Source: Streptomyces subrutilus
GTDB lineage: Bacteria; Actinomycetota; Actinomycetes; Streptomycetales; Streptomycetaceae
Reading direction: 5' to 3'
Length of the DNA stretch: 64,000 nucleotides
Assembly (NCBI RefSeq): GCF_008704535.1
Contig: NZ_CP023701.1
Location: 4,754,001 to 4,818,000, forward strand
Positions 43,678 through 51,997 of this stretch are shown in pieces. The first letter of the stretch is position 1. Each line of letters begins with the position of its first letter. The position numbers were made by a program, and so were the translations under genes. The notes under the pieces are model-generated. The model was not told the origin of the DNA, ran no database searches, and worked only from the letters and a program-made list of their open reading frames with translations.

Positions 43678-45627
43678 TCAGCGGGCGGCGGGCGACTGCC
43701 CGTCGTCGCCGGACCCCGGGGCCCGGCCCGCCTGGTCGGGCGTCCTGGCGTGGTCGTCGGCGCCCGGCCGGGTGCCGATCATCTCGGCGATCCGCTCCGG
43801 GGCCACCGCCCGCGAGTACAGCCAGCCCTGGCCGGTGTCGCAGCCGACGCGGCGCAGCCGGGCCGCCTGGCCCGCCGTCTCCACGCACTCGGCGGTCACC
43901 GTCAGCCCGAGCCGGTGCGCGAGCTGGACCAGGGCCTCCACGATGGTCTCGTCGGCCGGGTTCGGATGCCGGCCCTCCTCGTAGCGGAAGCCCCGCACGA
44001 AGGAGCCGTCCAGCTTCAGGACCGAGACCGGCAGGCGGCTCAGGTAGGCCAGGTTCGAGTACCCGGTGCCGAAGTCGTCGATCGCGATCCGCACCCCCAT
44101 GTCGCTCAGCGCCTGCAGCGCCTGCAGGGGCCGGCCCGCCGAACCCATCACGGCCGACTCGGTCAGCTCCAGCTGGAGCAGCTGCGGCGCCAGGCCCGTC
44201 TCGGCCAGGATCTCCGCGACGTCGCCCACCAGGTCGGAGTCCCACACCTGGCGCACCGCCACGTTCACGGACACGAAGACCGGTGCGTCACCGGGCTGTT
44301 CGAGCTGCCAGCGCCGTGCCTGCCGGCAGGCCGTCCGCAGCACCCACTGCCCCAACTGCACGATGGAGCCGTCCTCTTCGGCGATGCCGATGAACCGATT
44401 CGGCGTCAGCGTGCCGAACTGCGGGTGGTTCCAGCGCACCAGCGCCTCGACCCCGCGCACCACCCCGCTCTCCAGGTCCACCAGCGGCTGGTACTCCAGC
44501 TCGAACTCGCCCTGCTCCACCGCCGGCCGCAGCGTCGATGACAGGGCCTGACGCGTCATGCGGTGCGCGTTGCGCTCGGGGTCGAAGAGGGTCCAGCGGG
44601 CCTTGCCGTCCGCCTTCGCCCAGTACAGCGTCGTGTCGGCGGCCTGCATCAGGCCGGTCGCCGAGGTGCCGGCGGTGGTCCGCTCCACCACGCCGATGGA
44701 CGCGGAGACCGACAGCCGCTGCCCGGCCAGGTCGAACGGCTCCTGCACGGCGGCCAGCACGCTGCGCGCCAGGTCCGCGAGCTGCTCGGTGCCGGTGGAG
44801 TCCTCGACCAGCAGCGCGAACTCGTCACCGCCGAGCCGCGCCACCAGATGGCCGCCCCTGCGCCCGTAGCCGGACTGGTCGGCACACTGCGTCAGCCGGG
44901 CCGCGACCGCGGTCAGCAGCCGGTCCCCGACCCGGTGGCCGAGGGTGTCGTTGACGGCCTTGAAGCCGTCGAGGTCCAGGTAGCACAGCCCGATCCGCCC
45001 GGTACCGCCCCCGTGTTCGTACGAGGAGGCCTCCAGGGCGGCGGAGAGGCGCTCGAAGAACAGGGCCCGGTTGGGCAGCCGGGTCACCGGGTCGTGCATC
45101 TGGAGGTGGCGCAGCCGGGCCTGGAGGTCGCGCCGGTCGCTGATGTCGGCGACGGAGAGCAGCACGTTGCCGGTGCCGGGTACGGGTCCCAGCGTGACCT
45201 CGGTCCACAGCGAGTGCCCGTCGGGGTGCTTCAGCCGCCGGGTGCAGCGCAGCCGGGCCTGCCGCCCGCGGAGCACCTCCTGGTACGCGGCCCAGGTCCG
45301 GGCCTCGGCGGCCAGGTCCACCAGGTCGGCGGCGCACCGGTGGGCGAGGGCGTGCGGCTCGGTGCCCAGCAGGCCGGCGAAGGCCGGGTTCGCGGTGACG
45401 ACGAGGCCGTCCCGGTCGACGACGGCCATGGCGAGGTGCGCCGCGTTGAAGGCGGCCTGGTAGTCGCGCGACTCGGACCGGGCGCGGAGCGACCCGTCCG
45501 CGGCGGCCGGGACGGCGGGGGCCGGCGCCTGCGCCGACGGCGCTGCCGGCACCGCCGGGTGACGCTCCGTGACGGCCGATCGGATGCTGTCGGCCGCCGA
45601 ACCGGTTCCCTCTGGGGTTCCGCTCAC
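43678..45627 (-). CDS. PAS-GGDEF-EAL cyclic di-GMP turnover protein
   Basis: The 649-aa soluble protein has a Pro/Ala-rich N-terminus, a PAS domain from about residue 60 (FNAAHLAMAVVDRDGLVVTA), a GGDEF domain with LVARLGGDEFALLVED, and an EAL domain with EYQPLVDLESGVVRGVEALV and DDFGTGYSNLAYLSRLPV. Both catalytic signatures look intact, so it could make and break c-di-GMP. Streptomyces proteins with this layout (CdgA, RmdA) control development through BldD. The GTG start follows GGGAG by seven bases; the frame upstream is probably 5-prime untranslated DNA. Confidence 0.9.
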   Translation of the reverse strand: MSGTPEGTGSAADSIRSAVTERHPAVPAAPSAQAPAPAVPAAADGSLRARSESRDYQAAFNAAHLAMAVVDRDGLVVTANPAFAGLLGTEPHALAHRCAADLVDLAAEARTWAAYQEVLRGRQARLRCTRRLKHPDGHSLWTEVTLGPVPGTGNVLLSVADISDRRDLQARLRHLQMHDPVTRLPNRALFFERLSAALEASSYEHGGGTGRIGLCYLDLDGFKAVNDTLGHRVGDRLLTAVAARLTQCADQSGYGRRGGHLVARLGGDEFALLVEDSTGTEQLADLARSVLAAVQEPFDLAGQRLSVSASIGVVERTTAGTSATGLMQAADTTLYWAKADGKARWTLFDPERNAHRMTRQALSSTLRPAVEQGEFELEYQPLVDLESGVVRGVEALVRWNHPQFGTLTPNRFIGIAEEDGSIVQLGQWVLRTACRQARRWQLEQPGDAPVFVSVNVAVRQVWDSDLVGDVAEILAETGLAPQLLQLELTESAVMGSAGRPLQALQALSDMGVRIAIDDFGTGYSNLAYLSRLPVSVLKLDGSFVRGFRYEEGRHPNPADETIVEALVQLAHRLGLTVTAECVETAGQAARLRRVGCDTGQGWLYSRAVAPERIAEMIGTRPGADDHARTPDQAGRAPGSGDDGQSPAAR

Positions 45628-45962
45628 CGTTGGCTCCCGCAGTGCTCGTGAGTGTCCGTGCAGGAAAGTGTGCCGATCATAGAGGCTGACGGGAGGCCCT
45701 ATCCAGCGGCGCCGCCGGGCGGCGCGGGGCGGTTCTGCGTGATGACGCGTCGTCGGCCGCGGCCCGGGTGAACGTTTCTGAGTGGTAGTGAGCGCACGGT
45801 GCTCCTCATTGATCGTCTGTGACATTCCGTAGCCACGCTCCGAACGGCCGGTGTCACCGGCTTGCCGCACCGCTCACTCGTGTGGGGCAGCGGAACAGGG
45901 CGTTGATCTGACAATCACCTCAAGGTGGACGAGATGGGATCAATCCACCACCGGAGGTCGAT
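45628..45962. other. 335-bp divergent intergenic region
   Basis: Spacer between the divergent c-di-GMP gene and the M6-like protease gene, so it must hold both promoters. An open frame in phase with the c-di-GMP gene extends into it, but with non-coding character. A GGAGG ribosome site precedes the protease start. No convincing operator palindrome was found. Confidence 0.6.
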
Positions 45963-47198
45963 GTGCCGCGACAGCAGACACCCGGGGGAGTGGACCGCTC
46001 CCGCATGCGCAGTGCCGGAGCGGCACTCACCTCGCTGACGGCGCTCGCCGCCATGTCGCTCGTCGCCGGGCCCGCCGTGGCCGTCCCCGGGACCGACCCC
46101 TGTGCGCTCACCCGCACGGCGGCCCACCACTCCCTCGGCCTGGACACCTGGAACGGCGCCTACCCGAAGCCCGAGCGCACCCTCCGCGCGGTCATGGTCT
46201 TCCTCTCCTTCCCGGACCACAGCCCGGCCCAGGCGCCCGCGGCCATCGCCGCCGACCACTTCCCGGCCACGAGCGAGTTCTTCGAGCGGGCCTCGTACGG
46301 CCGGTTCCGCCTGGAGCCGCACCCGGAGAAGCAGTGGACCCGGATGCCCCGGCCCTCCACCGCGTACGGGATACGGCGCGACTGGGCGCCGGAGGACCGG
46401 GCGGCCTACGTGCGGGACGCGGTCGCCACCGCCGACCCCCACGTCGACTTCTCCCGCTACGACGTCGTCTACTTCGTCGCCGACCCCGAGGCGCCCGGGG
46501 TGGACGCCGACGCCACGAAGGTCGTGAACTTCGACCGCCCGATCCGCGCGGACGGCACGGACCTGCGGCGGATCGTCACGGTCTTCGAGCGCCACCCGCC
46601 GGACCGCAACGTGTTGGCCCACGAGACGGGCCACGTCTTCGACCTCCCCGACCTCTACCACCGGCCGACGGACGGCAAGGGCGACTGGGACACGTACGTC
46701 GGGGACTGGGACGTCATGGGCAGCCAGTTCGGCATGGCCCCGGACCTCTTCGCGTGGCACAAGTGGAAGCTGGGCTGGCTGGACTCCGCCCAGGTGGACT
46801 GCGTGCAGTCGGGCTCCTCGATGCACACCCTGCAGCCCCTCTCCCAGGCCCCGCCGAGCGGCGGCACGGGCGGCACCCGGCTCGCCGTCGTCCGTACGGG
46901 CCCCGGCAGCGCCATCGCGATCGAGGCCCGCGGCTCCGCCGGCAACGACGGGGGCACCTGCACGGAAGGGGTGCTGGTCTACCGGGTCCGCAACGAGGCC
47001 GCCTCGGGCGGCGGCCCGATCGAGGTGCTCGACGGGCACCCGCGCACGGAGGCCTGCTGGGACCGCTCGGTGTACCCGCCACTGGCGGACGCGCCGCTGG
47101 AGGTCGGCGAGACGTACACGGTGCCCGGGGAGCGGATCACGATCGAGGTCGCGGACCGCACCCCGTCGGGCGCGTACACGGTGAAGATCACCACGTAG
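45963..47198 (+). CDS. Secreted M6-family-like zinc metalloprotease
   Basis: The 411-aa protein has a signal peptide (GAALTSLTALAAMSLVAGPA, cleaved after AVA near residue 40). The zinc site HETGH is at residues 220-224, extended to HETGHVFDLPDLY as in M6 immune-inhibitor-A peptidases. Following that, DVMGSQFGMAPDLFAWHKWK contains the Met-turn. The C-terminal beta-rich domain contains paired cysteines. The GTG is five bases after GGAGG. It probably degrades extracellular proteins. Confidence 0.9.
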   Translation: MPRQQTPGGVDRSRMRSAGAALTSLTALAAMSLVAGPAVAVPGTDPCALTRTAAHHSLGLDTWNGAYPKPERTLRAVMVFLSFPDHSPAQAPAAIAADHFPATSEFFERASYGRFRLEPHPEKQWTRMPRPSTAYGIRRDWAPEDRAAYVRDAVATADPHVDFSRYDVVYFVADPEAPGVDADATKVVNFDRPIRADGTDLRRIVTVFERHPPDRNVLAHETGHVFDLPDLYHRPTDGKGDWDTYVGDWDVMGSQFGMAPDLFAWHKWKLGWLDSAQVDCVQSGSSMHTLQPLSQAPPSGGTGGTRLAVVRTGPGSAIAIEARGSAGNDGGTCTEGVLVYRVRNEAASGGGPIEVLDGHPRTEACWDRSVYPPLADAPLEVGETYTVPGERITIEVADRTPSGAYTVKITT

Positions 47199-47222
47199 CG
47201 GTCCGGCTCCGCAGGAGCGCAC

Positions 47223-47260
47223 GAAGAAGGCCCCCGCTCCGAGGAGCGGGGGCCTTCTTC
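47223..47260. terminator. Bidirectional terminator beside tRNA-Lys copy 3
   Basis: Inverted repeat GAAGAAGGCCCCCGCTCC/GAGCGGGGGCCTTCTTC with a very short loop. It serves the protease gene and, on the other strand, the tRNA. Confidence 0.87.
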
Positions 47261-47266
47261 CGTCTG

Positions 47267-47340
47267 TGCGCCGCCAGGGACTCGAACCCCGGACCCGCTG
47301 ATTAAGAGTCAGCTGCTCTAACCAACTGAGCTAGCGGCGC
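47267..47340 (-). tRNA. tRNA-Lys (CTT), copy 3
   Basis: Third identical 74-nt tRNA-Lys with anticodon CTT. The primase-like gene upstream on the same strand runs into it: the first ten tRNA bases also encode that gene's last codons and TAG stop. Confidence 0.97.
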
Positions 47341-47966
47341 CTGCTGACGTCGTAGACATTAGCATCCGGATCGGCGGAAGGAAAAATCGATACCCGCAGG
47401 TCCGTGAGCGGGTCGGTGCGCGGGTCCGGCCCGGGCCGGGGCGTGCGGGCGGCCCGGACGAAGGCCCACAGCAGCGCCTCCGGCCCCGGCAGCCACGGCG
47501 CCCGGGCATCGGGCGCCACCAGCCACCGGGAGGTCCCGGGCGCGGCGGCCAGCGGCGGCACGGTGACGGCGTCGCCTAGGCCGTGGCACAGCGGCGCCGG
47601 AGCGGCTCCGCAGCCGCCCCACTCCTCCCAGGCGAGCAGGGCGGGCAGCCGCTGGGCGGTGCCCGGGGCGGCGAAGAGCAGCAGCCGGCCACGGTGCACG
47701 GCGACCGGGCCGGAGCCGGGGCCCTCGGTCCACAGCAGGTCCAGGACGCGGCGACCGAGGACGAGCGGGACGTTGACGACGTCGAAGGCGGTTCCGCACG
47801 GCAGCGCGGCGGGCGAGGCGGGCCGGGCCTGCCACAGGGCGAGGGTGCGCTGCGGTCGGGCGGAGGCGGAGGCGAGCCAGGCGGCGCCCTGCGGGGTGAC
47901 GTGAGTGGCGGGTGCGGTGCGCGTGTCGGGGGAGGGGCAGCCGGGAGCCGTCGTCATCGTCGTCAT
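47331..47966 (-). CDS. Bifunctional primase/polymerase-like domain protein
   Basis: The 211-aa protein resembles the short Streptomyces proteins annotated as bifunctional DNA primase/polymerase. It has GTAFDVVNVPLVLGRRVLD, a strand-rich GPVAVHRGRLLLFAAPGTAQ, LPALLAWEEWG, CHGLGDAVTVPP and a C-terminal RVSIFPSADPDANVYDVSRR. The full catalytic acidic triad of archaeo-eukaryotic primases is not evident, so enzymatic activity is doubtful. The stop codon lies inside the adjacent tRNA-Lys gene. The role is unknown. Confidence 0.6.
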   Translation of the reverse strand: MTTMTTAPGCPSPDTRTAPATHVTPQGAAWLASASARPQRTLALWQARPASPAALPCGTAFDVVNVPLVLGRRVLDLLWTEGPGSGPVAVHRGRLLLFAAPGTAQRLPALLAWEEWGGCGAAPAPLCHGLGDAVTVPPLAAAPGTSRWLVAPDARAPWLPGPEALLWAFVRAARTPRPGPDPRTDPLTDLRVSIFPSADPDANVYDVSRRR

Positions 47967-48145
47967 GCCCCAGGTCTACTGGCCGTAGCGTTCCGGTCTC
48001 CGGGAGTTACCGAAAACCGGGACAGGGCGGGGCGCGCTGGGGTATGTTGCGCCCCGCATATGCCAGATGCGCGGCCACGGTGCCGTACCGCCGTCCCGTA
48101 CCGCCGCCCCTCCGGGGCTCGGTCGGCGGTCGTCCGGGCCGCGGC

Positions 48146-48493
48146 TCAGGGCCCCTCGGCGCCGGCCCCGCGCTGGAGGGACTCGCCGAACTCGATCATC
48201 TTGCGGGCGTAGTCCTCGGTCCATTCCGCCCGCTCCGCGATGGCCGCCGGCGCGAGCCGGTCGAACCGCCGCGGATCGGCCAGCTGGGCGGCGGCCATCG
48301 CCTGGAACTCCACCGCCCGCTCCTGGGCCGCCCGGAAGGCCAGCGTCAGCTCCGTCGCCCGGGCCAGCAGTTCGCGCGGGTCCTCGATCGACTCCAGATC
48401 GAAGAAGTGCTCCGGGTCCGTGGCGGCTTCCGAGGGCTCGAAGAGCAGCGGCGCGGGCCGCAGCCTCCGCTCGGTCCGCTCGGGCTCTGCCAT
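48146..48493 (-). CDS. Small acidic helical protein, unknown function
   Basis: A 115-aa protein, mostly helical and acidic: PSEAATDPEHFFDLESIEDP, ELLARATELTLAFRAAQERA and AEWTEDYARKMIEFGESLQR. No family is recognised. The ATG follows GGAGGACACGC on the minus strand. Codon bias is normal for the chromosome. It stands alone between the primase-like gene and a degenerate gap. Confidence 0.6.
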   Translation of the reverse strand: MAEPERTERRLRPAPLLFEPSEAATDPEHFFDLESIEDPRELLARATELTLAFRAAQERAVEFQAMAAAQLADPRRFDRLAPAAIAERAEWTEDYARKMIEFGESLQRGAGAEGP

Positions 48494-49076
48494 GCGTGTC
48501 CTCCTGCTGCGCGTACGGAATGCTGCCGGGCCACCGTCCATTGTCCAACCCCGCGCAAGGGTGCACCGCAGTGGCCGCCGGCCGGTGGGAACGCCCGTAC
48601 GCACGGCGGTGCCGGGGAGGATCCGGGCCGCTTCCGTGGCGGGGGAGTCGAGCGGGTGACCGACCGGCGCCGCCCCCGGGTCAGGCCGTGACGGCCCGCT
48701 CGGCGCGCAGCGCGGCCCGTTCCGCCACCTCGTCGAGCACCCCGGCCCGCTCCCGCGCGAGCGCCTCCGGCGGCCGGAAGCCCTCCGGGCCGATCAGGCC
48801 CGTCCGGTGACTACAGTGCCCCCATGAGCCCCTCCGGGCCCCGCTGGCCCACCGAGCCCGAACAGGACGCCCGGTACGCCTGGCGGCGGGTGTTTCCCAG
48901 CTGCGCACCCTGGCCGAGGTGGGCGAGGTCCTGCGCGCCCGCGCGGACGCGGCCCGCAAGCGCCAGGGAGTGCCGTCGACGTCGTGTCGCCCGCCCGGAG
49001 GCCGGACAGGACTTCGACGACACGACACGACACGACCCGGGCCGTCGCGGTCCGCTCGCGGGCGCGTCGCGTCCGG
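48494..49076. other. 583-bp region with probable gene remnants
   Basis: No complete gene is visible. On the plus strand, MSPSGPRWPTEPEQDARYAW from 48824 continues only in another frame (VSQLRTLAEVGEVLRARADA), which suggests a frameshifted remnant near 48890. On the minus strand, a C-terminal-like piece (GFRPPEALARERAGVLDEVA) ends at 48681. A short CGACA tandem tract lies at about 49017-49036. Confidence 0.35.
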
Positions 49077-50411
49077 TCAGGGCCGCCAGGCGATCCGGTG
49101 CTCCGCCAGGTGGGCCAGGACCGAGTGGTTGGCCTCCCATCCGTCCGGGAACTTCACGGTCACGCCCAACTGCACCGGCTCCGTCGAGGGATGCTCGTCC
49201 AGCAGCTCCGCTATGCCCGCCCGGGCCACCACCACGCAGGCGTGCCGATGCCGGGACGCCAGGACGCACAACCGGCCCGTCTCCAGGTGGAACGCCGTCG
49301 CGTCCGGACGCCCCGACAGCGGGTGGAGCACCACCGTCAGGTCGTACTCGCGGCCCTGGAGCCGGTTCGCGGTGTCCACCGTGACCCCCGTGACCCCGAG
49401 CCCGGCCAGCGCCGTCCGGATCGCCGCCGCCTGGTCGCGGTGGGCCGTGCCCACCGCGATGCGGTCGGCGGTGAGCGGAGCCGGACCCGGCGACCGCTCG
49501 TCGGAGGTCACCGCCCCCCGGTCAAGGGTCCGCCGCACCACCGCGGCCACCGCCCGCACCGCCTCCGGGTCCGTGCGCGGGGTGCGCCGGGCCGGCAGCT
49601 CCAGCAGGCCCCAGCCCGACTCGGCGGCCTCGTCCAGCACCCGGTCCGGACCCGAACCGTCCGAGGGGACCCCGTACGCGAGCCGCCGCTCGCCCGGGCC
49701 CGTACCGCTGCGGAACTGGGTGTACGGGTAGAAGGCGCGGGAGACCAGCGGCGCGGCCGTCGCCGGCAGCCGCCAGGACACCGGCAGCCGGTGCTGCGGC
49801 AGCTGCGGATTGTGCGCCAGCAGCGTGCTCACCGCCGAGGCGGACGGATCGTAGGACAGGCCCGCCCACTGCTCCGCGCCCACCACGCTGAACGGGTCCA
49901 GCTGGCCCGGATCGCCCACGAACAGGGCCCGCTCGAACAGCCCGGCGACGGCGAGCAGCGCGTCGGAGCGCATCTGGTACGCCTCGTCGACGATCGCGTG
50001 CTCCCACGGCTCCGCGTCCTTGACATAGGCCCACTTCGCGGCCGTGGAGATGGTCACCGGCAGCCCGGCGAGCTCCCCCGGCTTCGCGGAGAGCGTGACC
50101 GAGGGCAGCTCGCGCAGCGCCGGATCGAACGCCTCGCCGTCGCTGCTGTGCAGCCGGCCCACCCGCAGCTCCGGGTCCTTCTCGGCGAGCCGCAGCACCA
50201 GGTCGTCCACCTGCGCGTTGGTCTGCGCCACCACCATCAGCCGCCGCCCGGCCGCGGCCAGCTCCCGGGCCGCCCGCACCACCAGCGTGGACTTGCCCGC
50301 GCCGGGCGGGGAATCGACCACCACGCCCCGCTCGGTCCCGTGCAGGGTGTCGTGCAGGATCGCGGCGGTCGCCCGCGCGGCCGCCGCGCCCGGGTCGAAG
50401 GCGGTCGTCAC
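49077..50411 (-). CDS. SF1-type helicase/ATPase of three-gene operon
   Basis: The 444-aa protein has Walker A in VVDSPPGAGKSTLVVRAARE, motif Ia (VVAQTNAQVDDLVLRL), Walker B/DEAY in HAIVDEAYQMRSD, motif III (LFVGDPGQLDPF) and C-terminal GVTGVTVDTANRLQGREYDL with VLASRHRHA, as in superfamily 1 (UvrD/RecD/Dna2-like) helicases. The GTG start overlaps the stop of the middle gene by GTGA, so the three products are probably made in fixed ratio. It likely translocates on or unwinds nucleic acid for the nuclease encoded by the first gene. Confidence 0.87.
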   Translation of the reverse strand: MTTAFDPGAAAARATAAILHDTLHGTERGVVVDSPPGAGKSTLVVRAARELAAAGRRLMVVAQTNAQVDDLVLRLAEKDPELRVGRLHSSDGEAFDPALRELPSVTLSAKPGELAGLPVTISTAAKWAYVKDAEPWEHAIVDEAYQMRSDALLAVAGLFERALFVGDPGQLDPFSVVGAEQWAGLSYDPSASAVSTLLAHNPQLPQHRLPVSWRLPATAAPLVSRAFYPYTQFRSGTGPGERRLAYGVPSDGSGPDRVLDEAAESGWGLLELPARRTPRTDPEAVRAVAAVVRRTLDRGAVTSDERSPGPAPLTADRIAVGTAHRDQAAAIRTALAGLGVTGVTVDTANRLQGREYDLTVVLHPLSGRPDATAFHLETGRLCVLASRHRHACVVVARAGIAELLDEHPSTEPVQLGVTVKFPDGWEANHSVLAHLAEHRIAWRP

Positions 50412-51997
50412 AGGAGGTCCTCGTCGGTCACGGCGTCGGGCGCGGGGGCGGTCGGGGAGGTCAGGTGGGCGGGCGGTCCGCCGTGCGTCCAGGGGGTCCG
50501 CTCCGGATCGGGCAGCTTCGGGCCGCCGCGCGCGTCGTGCTCGAACAGCGTCCAGCACACCCGGTCGCCCTTCTCCGGCACCGAGCCCGGCTCCGGGTCC
50601 CGGCCGCGGCCCATCTTGTCCAGCAGCCGCAGCACCAGGTGCCCGTCCTCGTCGAACCGGACGAACCGCGCCGACTGCGGCCGGCCGTCCAGCGAGCGGA
50701 ACACCTTGGCGCCGCCCTCCTCCGAGAGCTGCGGCCGGTCCTCCGTGGCCACCGTCACCAGCGGGCGCGGACTCGGCCGCTTCGCCTCCGTCCACTCCAT
50801 CACCACCTCGGTGACCTCGCCCGCGAACGCCTCGCCCGCCAGGCGCCGGCCCGCCATCACCAGCGGGTCGTCCAGCGCCTCCTGGGCGTCCAGCCGCACC
50901 TGCTCCGTCTCGCGCGTGGCCAGCTTCTGGGCGGCCGTCACCGCGTCGTCACGGCGCGGCTGCGGAGGCTCGCCCGCCCGCACCCGGTCCCGGTGGCCGG
51001 TGTACGACCAGCGGTCGCGGGTCCAGCGCTCCTCGGCCCGCTCACCGGCCGGCAGCTCCCGCAACAGCTCCACCGAGCGCCACACCGCGTCCCACGTCGG
51101 CCGCAGCTGGGCCTCGACCAGCCGCCGCACCTCCCGCTCGGCGCGCCCGGCCGCCTCCGGGCCGGCCGCGTCGCCCGCGGCCCGCGCCGCGCGGGCCGCG
51201 TCGAACCGGGCCATCGCCGGAGCCAGCAGCCGGTTGTCGAAGGCGGGGTCGGTGGCCGGCCCCGCGGGCGGGACCAGCAGCTGCCCGTCCCGGTCGCGGC
51301 CCAGCTCGGCGCGCAGGGCCGCCTCCGCGCCCGACTCGCCCGCCGGGGGCGCCACCCAGGCGAGCAGCGCGCCCAGGTGCTGGTCCTCCAGGGTGCTCTG
51401 GCCCGTGGCCCAGTGCCGGGACAGCAGGTCCGTCGCCGCGAGCAGCAGCGAGGAGCCCGGCACCCGGGAGCGCTCCCCGAGGTGCGTGAACCAGCGGCCC
51501 AGCAGCGGCACCCGCGCGGGCGCCGGGTAGGGGTTCTCCGGGTCCTCCTCGGCCGTGCGCCGGAAGCGCATCGAGCGCCCCAGCAGCCGTACGTACTCCA
51601 CGCCCGCCCGGCTCGGCACGATCACCTGCGGTGCGTCCAGGCACAGTTCGGCCTCGACCTTCGTCTTGCGACCGGTCTCCGGATCCGTCTCGCCGCGCTC
51701 CACGAGCTCGACGGCGTCCGCGTACGCGTCCACGTACGGCAGCACCAGGTCCGCCAGGTCGGCCAGGAAGGACCAGCGCAGGTCGCGGTCGCGCGGCTGC
51801 GGGACCACCAACAGCGCCGGCTCCGCCGGATCGGTGCCCACCAGGGCGCCCAGCGGCGCCCCGGCCTCGCCCGCCGTCGTCAGCGGTACGAGGACCAGCG
51901 GGCGCGCGGACAGGTGCCGGTGCCGCACCGTGGCCAGCGCCCGGGCCCGGCCCGCCCGGACGGCCTCCAGCCGCGCGAGGGTGTCCAGGAGCGTCAT
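50408..51997 (-). CDS. Middle protein of nuclease-helicase operon, unknown function
   Basis: A 529-aa protein with no family recognised. It starts MTLLDTLARLEAVRAGRARA and has strand-rich segments (PLVLVPLTTAGEAGAPLGAL, VEAELCLDAPQVIVPSRAGV). The helical middle contains a WDAVWRSVELLRELPAGERA stretch. The C-terminal third is OB- or beta-barrel-like (GHLVLRLLDKMGRG). It has no Walker motifs, no membrane segments and few cysteines. The ATG overlaps the upstream nuclease stop (ATGA) and its own stop overlaps the helicase start. It is likely an adaptor or nucleic-acid-binding subunit (inference from position). Confidence 0.75.
   Translation of the reverse strand: MTLLDTLARLEAVRAGRARALATVRHRHLSARPLVLVPLTTAGEAGAPLGALVGTDPAEPALLVVPQPRDRDLRWSFLADLADLVLPYVDAYADAVELVERGETDPETGRKTKVEAELCLDAPQVIVPSRAGVEYVRLLGRSMRFRRTAEEDPENPYPAPARVPLLGRWFTHLGERSRVPGSSLLLAATDLLSRHWATGQSTLEDQHLGALLAWVAPPAGESGAEAALRAELGRDRDGQLLVPPAGPATDPAFDNRLLAPAMARFDAARAARAAGDAAGPEAAGRAEREVRRLVEAQLRPTWDAVWRSVELLRELPAGERAEERWTRDRWSYTGHRDRVRAGEPPQPRRDDAVTAAQKLATRETEQVRLDAQEALDDPLVMAGRRLAGEAFAGEVTEVVMEWTEAKRPSPRPLVTVATEDRPQLSEEGGAKVFRSLDGRPQSARFVRFDEDGHLVLRLLDKMGRGRDPEPGSVPEKGDRVCWTLFEHDARGGPKLPDPERTPWTHGGPPAHLTSPTAPAPDAVTDEDLL

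Noticed and set aside
45628..45870. N-terminal extension of the c-di-GMP protein
   Set aside because: The frame is open but its residues are low-complexity, and a GTG with a good ribosome site at 45627 fits better.
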